Made by a program: the position numbers and the translations under genes | NCBI RefSeq assembly: GCF_007421925.1 | Contig: NZ_QMDX01000002.1 | Location: forward strand, 186,001 to 250,000 | DNA length: 64,000 bases | Direction of reading: 5' to 3' | Source of the DNA: Haloglomus irregulare | GTDB lineage: Archaea; Halobacteriota; Halobacteria; Halobacteriales; Haloarculaceae | Shown: piece after piece, positions 52,431 to 60,975 of the stretch | Position numbering within the stretch: the first letter of the stretch is position 1 | Layout: every line of letters begins with the position of its first letter | Notes under the pieces: model-generated | Told to the model about the DNA's origin: nothing | Database searches by the model: none | What the model saw: only the letters and a program-made list of their open reading frames with translations

Positions 52431-53717
52431 GTGAACCGGAACGACCGGGCCATCACCGGACTGGTGATGGTCGCCCACGCGATGGTGCACACGTACGAGC
52501 TCTCGCTCCCGCTCCTGCTCCCGGTCTGGCAGGCGGAGTTCACGGCGCTCGGGCTCCCGACTGCGACCATCGCCGTCACGGGCTTCGTGATGGGCGTCGT
52601 CCTCACCGTCGGCTACGCCCCGTTCGGCCTGGGCGCGCTCCCGGGCGGCGTGCTGGCGGACGCCTACGGCTCCCGTCGGCTCATCCTCGGCTGTCTGGTG
52701 GGGATGGGTGCCGCCTTCCTGCTGCTGGCGGTCTCGCCGTCGCTGTTGGCCGTCGCGTTCGCGCTGTTCGCCTGGGGCGTCGCTGCCTCCGTCTACCACC
52801 CGTCCGGGCTAGCGCTCATCTCCAAGGGCGTCGAGGCCCGCGGGTCGGCGTTCGCCTACCACGGCGTCGCGGGCAACCTCGGCATCGCGGTGGGCCCGCT
52901 GGTGACCGCCGTCCTGCTGTTCGCGCTCGGCGACTGGCGGGTCGTGGTCGGGCTGCTCGCGGTCCCGGCGCTCGTCGCGGCCGTGGCGACCGCCCGCATC
53001 GACGTGGACGAGACCGCCGCCGTCCCGGAGACGGCGACCGACGGGGGGCCGGACGACGGCGACGACGATGCGGCCGACGCCCGGGCCTCCGGGTCGGTCT
53101 CCTCGCTCGGGGAGTTCCTGACGGACTCGCGGCTCCTCTTCACCGGCTCCTTCGTCCTCGTCTTCGCCGCGGTCATGCTGTCGGGGCTCTACTACCGCGG
53201 CCTGCTCACCTTCTTGCCGGAGGTCCTCGGGCAGTTCCCGTCGCTGGCCCCGGTCGAGTTCGCCGGGCGCGAGCTCGAACCGGAGCGGTACTTCTACGTC
53301 GGCCTCCTGATGATCGGCGTCGCCGGCCAGTACGCCGGCGGCCGCCTGACCGATCTGGTGCCGGTGGAACTGGGGTTGGCCGGCGGCTACGGCACGCTCG
53401 CGGTGCTGGCCGTCCTCTTCCTCCCCGTCGCGACGCTGGGGGTCGTCCCGCTCGTGGTCATGGGCGCGCTCGTCGGCTTCTCCCTGTTCGTCGTCCAGCC
53501 GTTCTACCAGGCGACCGTCGCCGAGTACAGCCCCGCCGGGACGCGGGGGCTCTCCTACGGCTACACCTACCTCGGCGTGTTCGGCGTCGGCGCGCTGGGC
53601 GGCGCCGTCGCGGGGGGCGTCCTCACGTACGCCACCGACACCGCGCTGTTCGCCGTCCTGGCGGCCTTCGGGGCCCTCGCTTCGCTGTGCGGGGGCGTGC
53701 TGTACCTGCGACGGTGA
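52431..53717 (+). CDS. MFS transporter, fosmidomycin-resistance-like
   Basis: 428 residues from a GTG start. Seen: twelve hydrophobic segments, an N-terminal MVHTYELSLPLLLPVWQAEF, then GALPGGVLADAYGSRRLILG (MFS loop 2-3), SVYHPSGLALISKGVEARGS as in fosmidomycin-resistance transporters, an acidic cytoplasmic loop of about 40 residues between helices 6 and 7, and FYQATVAEYSPAGTRGLSYG. The GTG at 52431 is just after GTTGAAACCCG. An alternative longer frame starts at 52281. Substrate unknown. Confidence 0.9.
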   Translation: MNRNDRAITGLVMVAHAMVHTYELSLPLLLPVWQAEFTALGLPTATIAVTGFVMGVVLTVGYAPFGLGALPGGVLADAYGSRRLILGCLVGMGAAFLLLAVSPSLLAVAFALFAWGVAASVYHPSGLALISKGVEARGSAFAYHGVAGNLGIAVGPLVTAVLLFALGDWRVVVGLLAVPALVAAVATARIDVDETAAVPETATDGGPDDGDDDAADARASGSVSSLGEFLTDSRLLFTGSFVLVFAAVMLSGLYYRGLLTFLPEVLGQFPSLAPVEFAGRELEPERYFYVGLLMIGVAGQYAGGRLTDLVPVELGLAGGYGTLAVLAVLFLPVATLGVVPLVVMGALVGFSLFVVQPFYQATVAEYSPAGTRGLSYGYTYLGVFGVGALGGAVAGGVLTYATDTALFAVLAAFGALASLCGGVLYLRR

Positions 53718-53718
53718 G

Positions 53719-53880
53719 GGTGACAACCGCGACGACGAGGCCCTGCTGATGGCGCACTGCTTCGGGATGAGGACGGTGTGGGTCGAGTCGGCGGACGAGG
53801 TCCCGTATCGGGAACCGGACGACACCATCGACGCCCTTCCGTCGCGCTCGCCGGCCCTCGACGGGATACGGGGGAGCTGA
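53719..53880 (+). pseudogene. HAD-type hydrolase C-terminal remnant
   Basis: A frame of 54 codons ending at 53880 without a start: GDNRDDEALLMAHCFGMRTV, WVESADEVPYREPDD, TIDALPSRSPALDGIRGS. The order (GDN..., GMRTVWV, then DxTIDALP) resembles the C-terminal end of haloacid-dehalogenase hydrolases, though that is from memory. It lies two bases after the MFS stop, so it is a left-over 3' end of a larger gene. Confidence 0.4.
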
Positions 53881-53951
53881 GCGGGCCGCGCGAGGGGCCC
53901 GGACGCGCCGGCGACGCGACCCTTTTGCACCCCCGTCCGCTATCCCCGGGC

Positions 53952-54722
53952 GTGTCCCCCGACATCAGCGTCGCCGTCGTCGACGCCGAGACCCCGGGCA
54001 ACGTCGGGACCATCGCACGGGCGATGAAGAACTTCGGCCTCTCGGAGCTCCTCCTCGTGGACCCGCCGGAGCTCGACCCCGAGGGCGAGGCGTACGGGAT
54101 GGCCGGCCACGCCCGCGAGGACGTGCTCCCGAACGCCCGCGAGGTCACGTTCGACCACCTCGTCGGGCGTTACCACACGGTCGGCTGTACCGCCGTCACC
54201 GGCGAGGACGCCCGCCGGCACGTCCGCTACCCGTTCCGGACGCCGGCCGACCTCGCGGCCTCGCTCGGCGAGGTCGAGGCCGACACCTGCGTCGTCTTCG
54301 GCCGCGAGCGCGTCGGCCTGACGAACGAGGAACTCGGCCGGCTGGACGAGGTCTGTGCCATCCCGGCCAGCGAGGACTACCCCGTGCTGAACCTGGGGCA
54401 GGCCGCGACGGTGGTCCTCTACGAACTCCGCGACCTGACCGTCGAGACGACCCAACTCCCCGACGGCCCCATCGAGCGGGCCGCCGAGGCCGAGATCGAG
54501 GGGCTCCACGAGGAGTTCGCGCGCTACCTCCGCAACGCCAACCACCCAGCGGAGAAGCGGCCGAAGGCCCGGCGACTACTCCGGCGCGTGCTCGGGCGCG
54601 CCCACCCGACGGGCCGCGAGGTGCGGACGCTGCGGGGCATCCTGCGGCGCGGCAACGGACTGCTGGAGCATCCCGAGCGGCTCCGGGTGGACGGGTCGGA
54701 GCGGGAGGCAGACGAGCGTTGA
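53952..54722 (+). CDS. trmJ: tRNA (cytidine/uridine-2'-O-) methyltransferase, TrmJ-like SPOUT protein
   Basis: 256 residues from a GTG. Seen: VVDAETPGNVGTIARAMKNF, then VFGRERVGLTNEELGRLDEV and IPASEDYPVLNLGQAATVVL, the three SPOUT motifs forming the deep trefoil knot that binds SAM. A C-terminal extension of about 90 residues ending GNGLLEHPERLRVDGSEREA follows. Known: TrmJ methylates the ribose of residue 32 in tRNA; archaeal enzymes favour C32. The GTG at 53952 gives the family N-terminus. The convergent moeA ends two bases after its stop. Confidence 0.93.
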   Translation: MSPDISVAVVDAETPGNVGTIARAMKNFGLSELLLVDPPELDPEGEAYGMAGHAREDVLPNAREVTFDHLVGRYHTVGCTAVTGEDARRHVRYPFRTPADLAASLGEVEADTCVVFGRERVGLTNEELGRLDEVCAIPASEDYPVLNLGQAATVVLYELRDLTVETTQLPDGPIERAAEAEIEGLHEEFARYLRNANHPAEKRPKARRLLRRVLGRAHPTGREVRTLRGILRRGNGLLEHPERLRVDGSEREADER

Positions 54723-54723
54723 G

Positions 54724-56748
54724 TCAGGGTCGCCCGTAGCCCGGCAGCTCCGCGATGGCCGCGTCGGCCTCCGCGATGGCCCGTTCGAGGGCGTTCACGC
54801 CCGGCTTCTCGACGCGGTCCGGGTTCGCGAGGACGTGGACCGTCTCCTCGCCGACCGGCACGAAGCCGGCGTCGAGGTCGGCGGCCGTCGCCCGCAGGCC
54901 GAGTCCGGCGTCGGCCCTGCCGGCGAGGACGCGCCGGGCGGGACTCTCGTGGGCCCGCGTCCCGGCGTCGAACCCGTCGATGGCGTCGACGACGTCGTGG
55001 CGGTCGACGCCGCGCTCGGCGGCGAGGTCGGCCACCGCGTTGCCCAGCGACGTGCGCAGCCCCGAGGCCGTCGTCCGGTTGACGAAGCGGAGGTCGCGGT
55101 CGGCGAGGTCGGCCAGCCCGTCGACCCCCTCGGGGTTGCCCGCCGGGACGACCAGCCCCCACTCGCGCGTCCAGGCCCCCACCGGCTCGTGGTCGACCTC
55201 GACGGGTCCCGGGGCGCTGGTCACGGCGACGTCGGGGACGTCGTCGCGGAGCCGGCGGAGCCCCTCACGCGAGCCGACGCCGAGGTAGCGCGGCCGGTGG
55301 GTCGTCGACACCGTCGCTCGCGGGTCGCCTCGCTCCCCGCTCGCCGGGCGTGGCCCCCGCGCCACTCGGTCCAGCAGCGTCGACAGCAGCGGGTCGTCCT
55401 CGCCGACGCCGAACAGGGTGGGCGGGCGCACGTCCGGCGAGAACAGCTGGACGGTGACGGACTCGCCGGCGTCGAGGTACTCCACGTCGGGGTCGACCGC
55501 GACTACGCCGTCGGCCTCCACGAGCGAGGTCGTCGCGCCACTGCCCTTGTCCACCGGGTAGACCAGCGTCCGGCCGCCGCCGTCGGTCACGAGGCCGGCG
55601 GGCATGTAGCGGAGCCGACCCTCGGCGTACCGCTCGGCGACGGCCATCGTCCCCTCCATGGTGGCCGTCCGAGCCTCGGGGAGCCCGGCCGCGTCGCGGA
55701 TGGCGGGGGCGACGAACGTGCGGAAGATGGTCAGCGCCGAGACCGGGTAGCCCGGGAGTCCGACGTAGGCACACCCTCCGTCGGACTCGCTGCCCTCGTC
55801 CGACGACGCGTCCGAACCCCGTTCGGACCCGACCAGCCGTCCGACCAGCATCGGCTTGCCGGGCTTGACCGCGACGCCGTGGAGCAGCAGCTCGCCGCGC
55901 TCCTCGATGACCCGGTAGATGACGTCGACCGCCGAGGCCGAGGTCGAGCCCGAGGAGAGGACGAGGTCGCACTCCGTGGCCGCCTCCCGGAGCACGCGCT
56001 CCATGGCGTCGTAGTCGTCGCCGGCGTGGGGGTAGAGTCGCGCCTCGCCGCCGGCCGCCTCGACCGCCGTGGCGGTGGTGTAGGAGTTCACGTCGTAGAT
56101 CTGGCCGGCCCCGCTGTCGAGGTCGCCGCCGGGCCGGACCAGTTCCTCGCCGGTCGAGACGATACCGACCACGGGGCGCCCGCGCACGGGCACCTCGTCG
56201 ACGCCGAGCGCGGCCAGCAGGCCGATCTCCCGGGGACCGAGCTCCGTCCCCGGGCCCAGCGCGCGCTCGCCGGCGGCCACGTCCGCGCCCGCGAACATCA
56301 CGCGGTCCCCGGGCGCGAGCGACGTTCGGACGCGGACGGTTCGGTCGCTCGCGGCGTCGCCGCCCGACACGCTGTCCGTCCGCTCGACCATCACCACCGC
56401 GTCGGCGCCCTCGGGGAGCACCGCGCCGGTCGATATCTCCGCGCAGCCGCCCGCAGGGACGGTCACGTCGGGGGCCTCGCCGGCGTGGACCTCGCCGACC
56501 AGGTCGAGTTCGACGGGGTCGGCCTCGTCGGCGCCGACGGTGTCCGCCGCTCGGACGGCGTACCCGTCGACGGAGGCCCGGTCGAAGCCCGGGACGTCGA
56601 TGGCGGCGTCGATGCGGGCGCCGAGGACGCGCCCCCGTGCCTCGCGGAGCGGCACGGTCTCGGGGTCGGGGGTGAGGTCCAGGTCCTCGATGGCGGCCGT
56701 CGCCTCCGCCGGCGTCGCCAGGTCCCTGAACTCCTTGCGCTCGCTCAT
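54724..56748 (-). CDS. moeA: Molybdopterin molybdenumtransferase MoeA fused to a periplasmic-binding-protein-like domain
   Basis: 674 residues. Seen: MoeA domain in residues 1-410 with DRASVDGYAVRAADTVGADE, GPREIGLLAALGVDEVPVRG, GIVSTGEELVRPGGDLDSGA and VGLPGYPVSALTIFRTFVAP. A PBP-like domain follows from about residue 430: RPRYLGVGSREGLRRLRDDV, WTREWGLVVPAGNPEGVDGL, RFVNRTTASGLRTSLGNAVA and VHVLANPDRVEKPGVNALER. Known: this fusion occurs in archaea and Gram-positives; MoeA inserts molybdate into molybdopterin-AMP, and the PBP part is thought to sense molybdate or a precursor. Start is the Met at 56748. Confidence 0.95.
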   Translation of the reverse strand: MSERKEFRDLATPAEATAAIEDLDLTPDPETVPLREARGRVLGARIDAAIDVPGFDRASVDGYAVRAADTVGADEADPVELDLVGEVHAGEAPDVTVPAGGCAEISTGAVLPEGADAVVMVERTDSVSGGDAASDRTVRVRTSLAPGDRVMFAGADVAAGERALGPGTELGPREIGLLAALGVDEVPVRGRPVVGIVSTGEELVRPGGDLDSGAGQIYDVNSYTTATAVEAAGGEARLYPHAGDDYDAMERVLREAATECDLVLSSGSTSASAVDVIYRVIEERGELLLHGVAVKPGKPMLVGRLVGSERGSDASSDEGSESDGGCAYVGLPGYPVSALTIFRTFVAPAIRDAAGLPEARTATMEGTMAVAERYAEGRLRYMPAGLVTDGGGRTLVYPVDKGSGATTSLVEADGVVAVDPDVEYLDAGESVTVQLFSPDVRPPTLFGVGEDDPLLSTLLDRVARGPRPASGERGDPRATVSTTHRPRYLGVGSREGLRRLRDDVPDVAVTSAPGPVEVDHEPVGAWTREWGLVVPAGNPEGVDGLADLADRDLRFVNRTTASGLRTSLGNAVADLAAERGVDRHDVVDAIDGFDAGTRAHESPARRVLAGRADAGLGLRATAADLDAGFVPVGEETVHVLANPDRVEKPGVNALERAIAEADAAIAELPGYGRP

Positions 56749-56861
56749 ACCCCCGCGTTGGGACGGGGACGTTATGAAGGGGCGACCTCGGTGGCGCGCG
56801 ACGGGCGCGACCGCCGGGTCGTATCCCGGACGCTTTTCGCGCCGGCGCTCCGACCGTGTGT

Positions 56862-57704
56862 ATGGACTACGAGGGGCCGATACTGGACGACCATCTCCAT
56901 CTGGACCCCGTGAACGGGCAGGACACGGCGGCCGTCGAGACGTTCGCCGACGCGGGCGGGACCCACCTGCTCGTGCTGAACAAGCCCTCCTGGAGCCTCG
57001 GTGTCGAGGTGGACGCGGCGGCGGACTTCCGCGAGGGGTTCGACCTGACCGTCGAGGCGGTCGAGCGCGCCACCGAGGTGCTGGACGGCCGGGCGTGGCC
57101 CGTGCTCGGGGTCCATCCGGCGCTGATCTCACGGCTCGTCGACCGCGGCTACACTCCCGAGGAGGCCCGGGACCTGATGTGCGCCGGCCTCGAGGTCGCC
57201 GCCGAGTACGTCGACGACGGGCCGGCGCTCGCCATCAAGTCCGGCCGCCCGCATTACGACGTGGACGAGGCGGTGTGGACGGCCTCGAACGCGGTGATGC
57301 GCCACGCCTTCGCGGTCGGCGCCGAGGCCGACTGCGCCGTCCAGCTCCACACGGAGGGCGGCGAGGCGTTCGGCGACATCGCCGACTGGGCCGAGGAGCG
57401 GGGGCTCCCCCGCGAGCAGGTCGTCAAGCACTTCGCCGGGAGCCGGACCGTCGGGCCGGTGCCGAGCGTCCTCGCGAAGAAGCCGAAGATCGAGGGGGCC
57501 ATCGAGCAGGGTCGCCCGTTCATGCTCGAGACGGACTTCATCGACGACCCGGACCGACCGGGCGCGGTGCTCGGGCCGAAGACGGTGCCGCGGCGGACCC
57601 GGTGGCTGCTGGAGACGGGCCACGAGGACGCGGTCCGGACGGTCCACGTCGGGACGCCGGCCCGAGTCTACGGTATCGACACGGAGGCGACGCTGGAGGG
57701 GTGA
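56862..57704 (+). CDS. TatD-family metal-dependent hydrolase
   Basis: 280 residues. Seen: GPILDDHLHLDPVNG with the HxH metal ligands, LLVLNKPSWSLG, VLGVHPALISRLVDRGYTPE with His, CAVQLHTEGGEAFG with His, VVKHFAGSRTVGPVPSVLAK and FMLETDFIDDPDRPGAVLG with Asp. This is the TatD/amidohydrolase metal site; the family includes deoxyribonucleases and deacylases of tRNA. The start is the Met at 56862 (MDYEGPILDD), though two further codons upstream also start with M. A pathway cannot be named. Confidence 0.9.
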   Translation: MDYEGPILDDHLHLDPVNGQDTAAVETFADAGGTHLLVLNKPSWSLGVEVDAAADFREGFDLTVEAVERATEVLDGRAWPVLGVHPALISRLVDRGYTPEEARDLMCAGLEVAAEYVDDGPALAIKSGRPHYDVDEAVWTASNAVMRHAFAVGAEADCAVQLHTEGGEAFGDIADWAEERGLPREQVVKHFAGSRTVGPVPSVLAKKPKIEGAIEQGRPFMLETDFIDDPDRPGAVLGPKTVPRRTRWLLETGHEDAVRTVHVGTPARVYGIDTEATLEG

Positions 57705-57869
57705 CCGCCCCCGCCGTCGTGACCTGCGAGCCGCCGCGGCCCCCGGAACCGGATTCGGGCCGTGAGTTGGACGCAGACGGCCTCAGGGCGCCGCCGTGTC
57801 CGTGTGACGGATTCCTCCGGTGGCCGCCCGAGGGAAAGCCCTAACCCCGGTCGCGCGTACACCCGAGAC

Positions 57870-58448
57870 ATGAGCACGCCCCCGGACGAGTACTACACGG
57901 CGGAGCGCTGGCAGAACTGGTTGGAACGGGTCGAGGAGGAGGACCTGGACCCCGAGGACGAGGACGCCGGACGGCTCCTGCTGAACCTGCAGGACGACAC
58001 CGCCATCGCGGTGGCGAAGGTCATCGCGGGGCACACGGACGGGGAGCTGGGGCAGGAGCGCGCCATGGAGGAGCTCGCCAACATCCGGGAGATCGTCCTC
58101 CCGGAGGTCGAGATGGACGACGAGGACGCGGCGATGCTGGTCGAGAGCGTCCAGACCGCGCTGGTCCCCGTCTTCTACGCCGCCGAGGAGTACGTCGCCG
58201 AGGGCCCCGCCGAGGACGGCAGCGTCGCCGACTACATCAGCGCCGCCGTCGACGCCGAGGCCGAGGAGGACCTCGACAGCGCGGTCGGCTTCTGCGCGCA
58301 GGCCGGCACGCTGGTCATCGACGGCGACTCGCTGGACCGCGAGGTCGTCGAGGACCTGGAGTTCGGCTACGTCGCCGAGTGGGTTAACGGGCTGGACAGC
58401 CTCCAGACGGCGATGCGGGACCCCGAGGTCGTCGAGGAGGAGGAGTAA
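57870..58448 (+). CDS. DUF2150-family acidic protein
   Basis: 192 residues. Seen: PDEYYTAERWQNWLERVEEE, DEDAGRLLLNLQDDTAIAVA, MEELANIREIVLPEVEMDDE and GTLVIDGDSLDREVVEDLEF, a highly acidic helical protein. Known: DUF2150 is an archaeal family of unknown function, found in most haloarchaea. Its start at 57870 lies about 30 bases after the AAGCCCTAACCCC stretch. A long, gene-poor, AT-richer stretch follows. Confidence 0.9.
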   Translation: MSTPPDEYYTAERWQNWLERVEEEDLDPEDEDAGRLLLNLQDDTAIAVAKVIAGHTDGELGQERAMEELANIREIVLPEVEMDDEDAAMLVESVQTALVPVFYAAEEYVAEGPAEDGSVADYISAAVDAEAEEDLDSAVGFCAQAGTLVIDGDSLDREVVEDLEFGYVAEWVNGLDSLQTAMRDPEVVEEEE

Positions 58449-58904
58449 CGCGCGTCGGTCGCCCGGCGGGGGCACGGGCGGCCGGTCGACGCGACGGGTG
58501 CGACCGTGTCACGCTCCGGGGCCGACACGACGGGGCCACGGGGTCGTCTCCCGCGACCGGCACGGGAGCATCACCCGTTTCGACCCGTGCGACGGTATCC
58601 GGTTGGCTCATCGGGACGGCCAGCCCTCGCCGTCCATCGGTACGGACGGCGCCCCGGGCGCACCCCGAGGCGGCCCGATGTCCGGCAACCGCCCGTTCCG
58701 TCGACGTCCCATCGACCGTCTCCCGGATTACCATCGGAATGCCACTATTGCTCATCTGTGACGAGTGAAAACAGATGAGAGGTAGAGATGATATAATAAC
58801 GGCGGCAGCTCTACGATCCTATGCCGTAGAAGACAGTAATAGCTGGTCCGGACGCGCGCGAGTCCGCAGATACTTATGCCCGGCTGGGATACGTATAACG
58901 AATA
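58449..58904. other. Gene-free stretch with AT-rich promoter region
   Basis: About 455 bases. The first half is GC-rich with no coding frame that looks real. The last 180 bases are AT-rich, with a 9-base inverted repeat (58751-58779), a TATA-like GATATAATAAC at 58790-58800 and another, GATACTTATG, near 58867-58876. I see no gene here. Confidence 0.55.
58751..58779. promoter_or_regulatory. 9-base inverted repeat in the DUF7289 gene promoter region
   Basis: CTCATCTGT (58751-58759) and ACAGATGAG (58771-58779) are exact complements, 11 bases apart, about 125 bases above the ATG at 58905 and 9 bases before a GATATAATAAC stretch. Likely an operator, or a terminator hairpin for the preceding gene. 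Confidence 0.45.
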
Positions 58905-60913
58905 ATGCGTCCCGTCCGGGGAAGCGGCGACCGTGCCCAGGCCATCCAACTGGGGGCGCTGCTGCTGTTCGCCATCCTCATCATCAACCTCTCGCTCTAC
59001 CAGGTGTTCGTCGTTCCGGACCAGAACGGCGAGATCGAGTTCAAGCACAACCAGCAGGCACAGGAGGAGATGAAGATCGTCCGGAACACGGTGTTCCAGA
59101 CGTCGGTCACGGGGACCGACCTGACGACCTCCGTTCAGTTGGCGCCGCAGTACCCCAGTCGGACGGTGTTCGTCAATCCGGGTCCACCGTCCGGCTCGCT
59201 GCGGACCGAGTCGCTGGGTAATGTCTCGTTCAGCGGTATCGAGCCGACTGACGAGGAGACGAGACAGTTCTGGGACGCGAGCGCATCCAACCTGACGACC
59301 GACTGGTGTACCGGCCGAACTACAACCTCTACACTGCCCCGGATACGGTGTACGAGAGTTCGGTCGTGTTCAATAGCGGTGATGGAGCGCCGGACCGGAC
59401 GCTGACCGGACAGAGCATCGTGAACGGACGCCGGATCAGCCTCGTGACGCTCACGGGGAACGTCGGGACGACGGCGACCGGATCGGGATCCCTGGAGTTC
59501 AAAGGCGTCAGCGCGTCGCGAGAACCGATTCCGGTCCGCGGAGGGAGTGGACCACTGAACGTGACGATTCCGACGACGCTCGCGGAGAGCGAATGGGAGG
59601 CGCTGCTGAGCGACCAACTCGACGGCGACAACACCGGCGTCAACGTGTCGACGGACGGAGACGAGCAGTTCCTCACCAACATCAGCTACGACGACAGCAC
59701 CAGCCCGGCGACGGTGACGCTCACCTTCGAGAAGGGCGTCCAGTACGACCTCCGGCTGGCCCGGGTCGGCGTCGGGAGCGGCGTGACGAGCCCCGGCGCG
59801 GCGTACATCACGGACGTCCAGAGCCCGGCCAACGTCGACGAGGGCGGGACAGTCGAGTACGTCATGGAGGTTCGCGACGAGTTGAACAACCCGGTCAGCG
59901 GGGTCGACGTGACCGCCAACGCGACGAACTCGCCGGACGATATCGGGGCGTTCGCCGCCGGTAACACGACGAAGACGACCGACAGCGACGGTCGGGTCTC
60001 GTTCGCCTTCGACGCGCAAGCGGGCGCGACCGGAACGGAGGATCTGGTGTTCAATATCTCCGACGTGGACGGGAGCGGGACCGTGGAGGACTACGAACTG
60101 GTCGAGCAGTCACTGACCGCGCAGTCGAGTGGCGGCGGAAGCGGTGGGGGCGGCGATGGGACGCCGCCGGCCGTCTCGAACGCCGAGGCGGAGCCGAACA
60201 CGATAGTACAGAGTCAGGAGTTCGACCTCTCGGCGACGTTCGACGACACCAGCGGTCGCGGCGGGAGCGACATCTTCGAGGCCACTTGGTCAGATACCAT
60301 TTCGGGCGACAGCGGTGACTTCTCCGCCGCTGACGGCCAGTTCGACCAGGCCATCGAGGACGTGGAGACGACGGTCAGTGGAAGTACGACGGACGACTGG
60401 TCGACCGGCGACCACGATATCGAGATTACCGGGACGGATGCGAACGGGAACAGCCGGACGACGACTGTCACCGTCACCGTCGATAGCGGGCCGGCGCCCG
60501 GGTTCAGTAGCGTTTCGGCGAGCGACATGGATACCCAGCAGACGAACGACGCTGAACAGACCCTCACGTTCACCCCCGATCAGGACCTCCCGGCAAATGA
60601 GACCGTCACGATCGATCTGTCGGACGCACAGGATTCGACGGGACCGAACACGAACCAGTATCAGGTCGATTACCAGGGGTCGACCATATCAGTCGATAGC
60701 GGCGGTGGGTCGGCGCAGTTCACCACGCGAGACGATGAGAATGCAGTTGTGGAGTACACTCCAGGCGGTACGGTTACGAGTAGTACGCAAGTGGAAATCA
60801 ATATCGATGGCGCTACAACCGGGAACAACGGCCAGCAGTCCGACCCGTACGATGTCGTGTTCAGCCGAAGTGACGGGGGCCAAGAGACAACCATATTCAA
60901 TGTGTCAAACTGA
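58905..60913 (+). pseudogene. DUF7289-type secreted Ig-like protein interrupted by a one-base frameshift
   Basis: Seen: first frame from ATG 58905, MRPVRGSGDRAQAIQLGALL, LFAILIINLSLYQVFVVPDQ and TVFVNPGPPSGSLRTESLGN (DUF7289-like pilin-like N-terminus), ending in frame near DASASNLTTDW. A second frame continues VYRPNYNLYTAPDTVYESSV, then domains such as VQSPANVDEGGTVEYVMEVR (Big_1/invasin-like Ig fold), a Gly-Ser hinge, and SVSASDMDTQQTNDAEQTLT. One C restored in GACTGG (to GACCTGG) at about 59301 would join LTTD to LVYRP. Large surface protein; if intact, about 668 residues. Confidence 0.8.
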
Positions 60914-60975
60914 CTTTCGACACCTGACGAAACTCCTGTCGACAAAGCCATAAGGCACGCAACAGACCCCAACCC

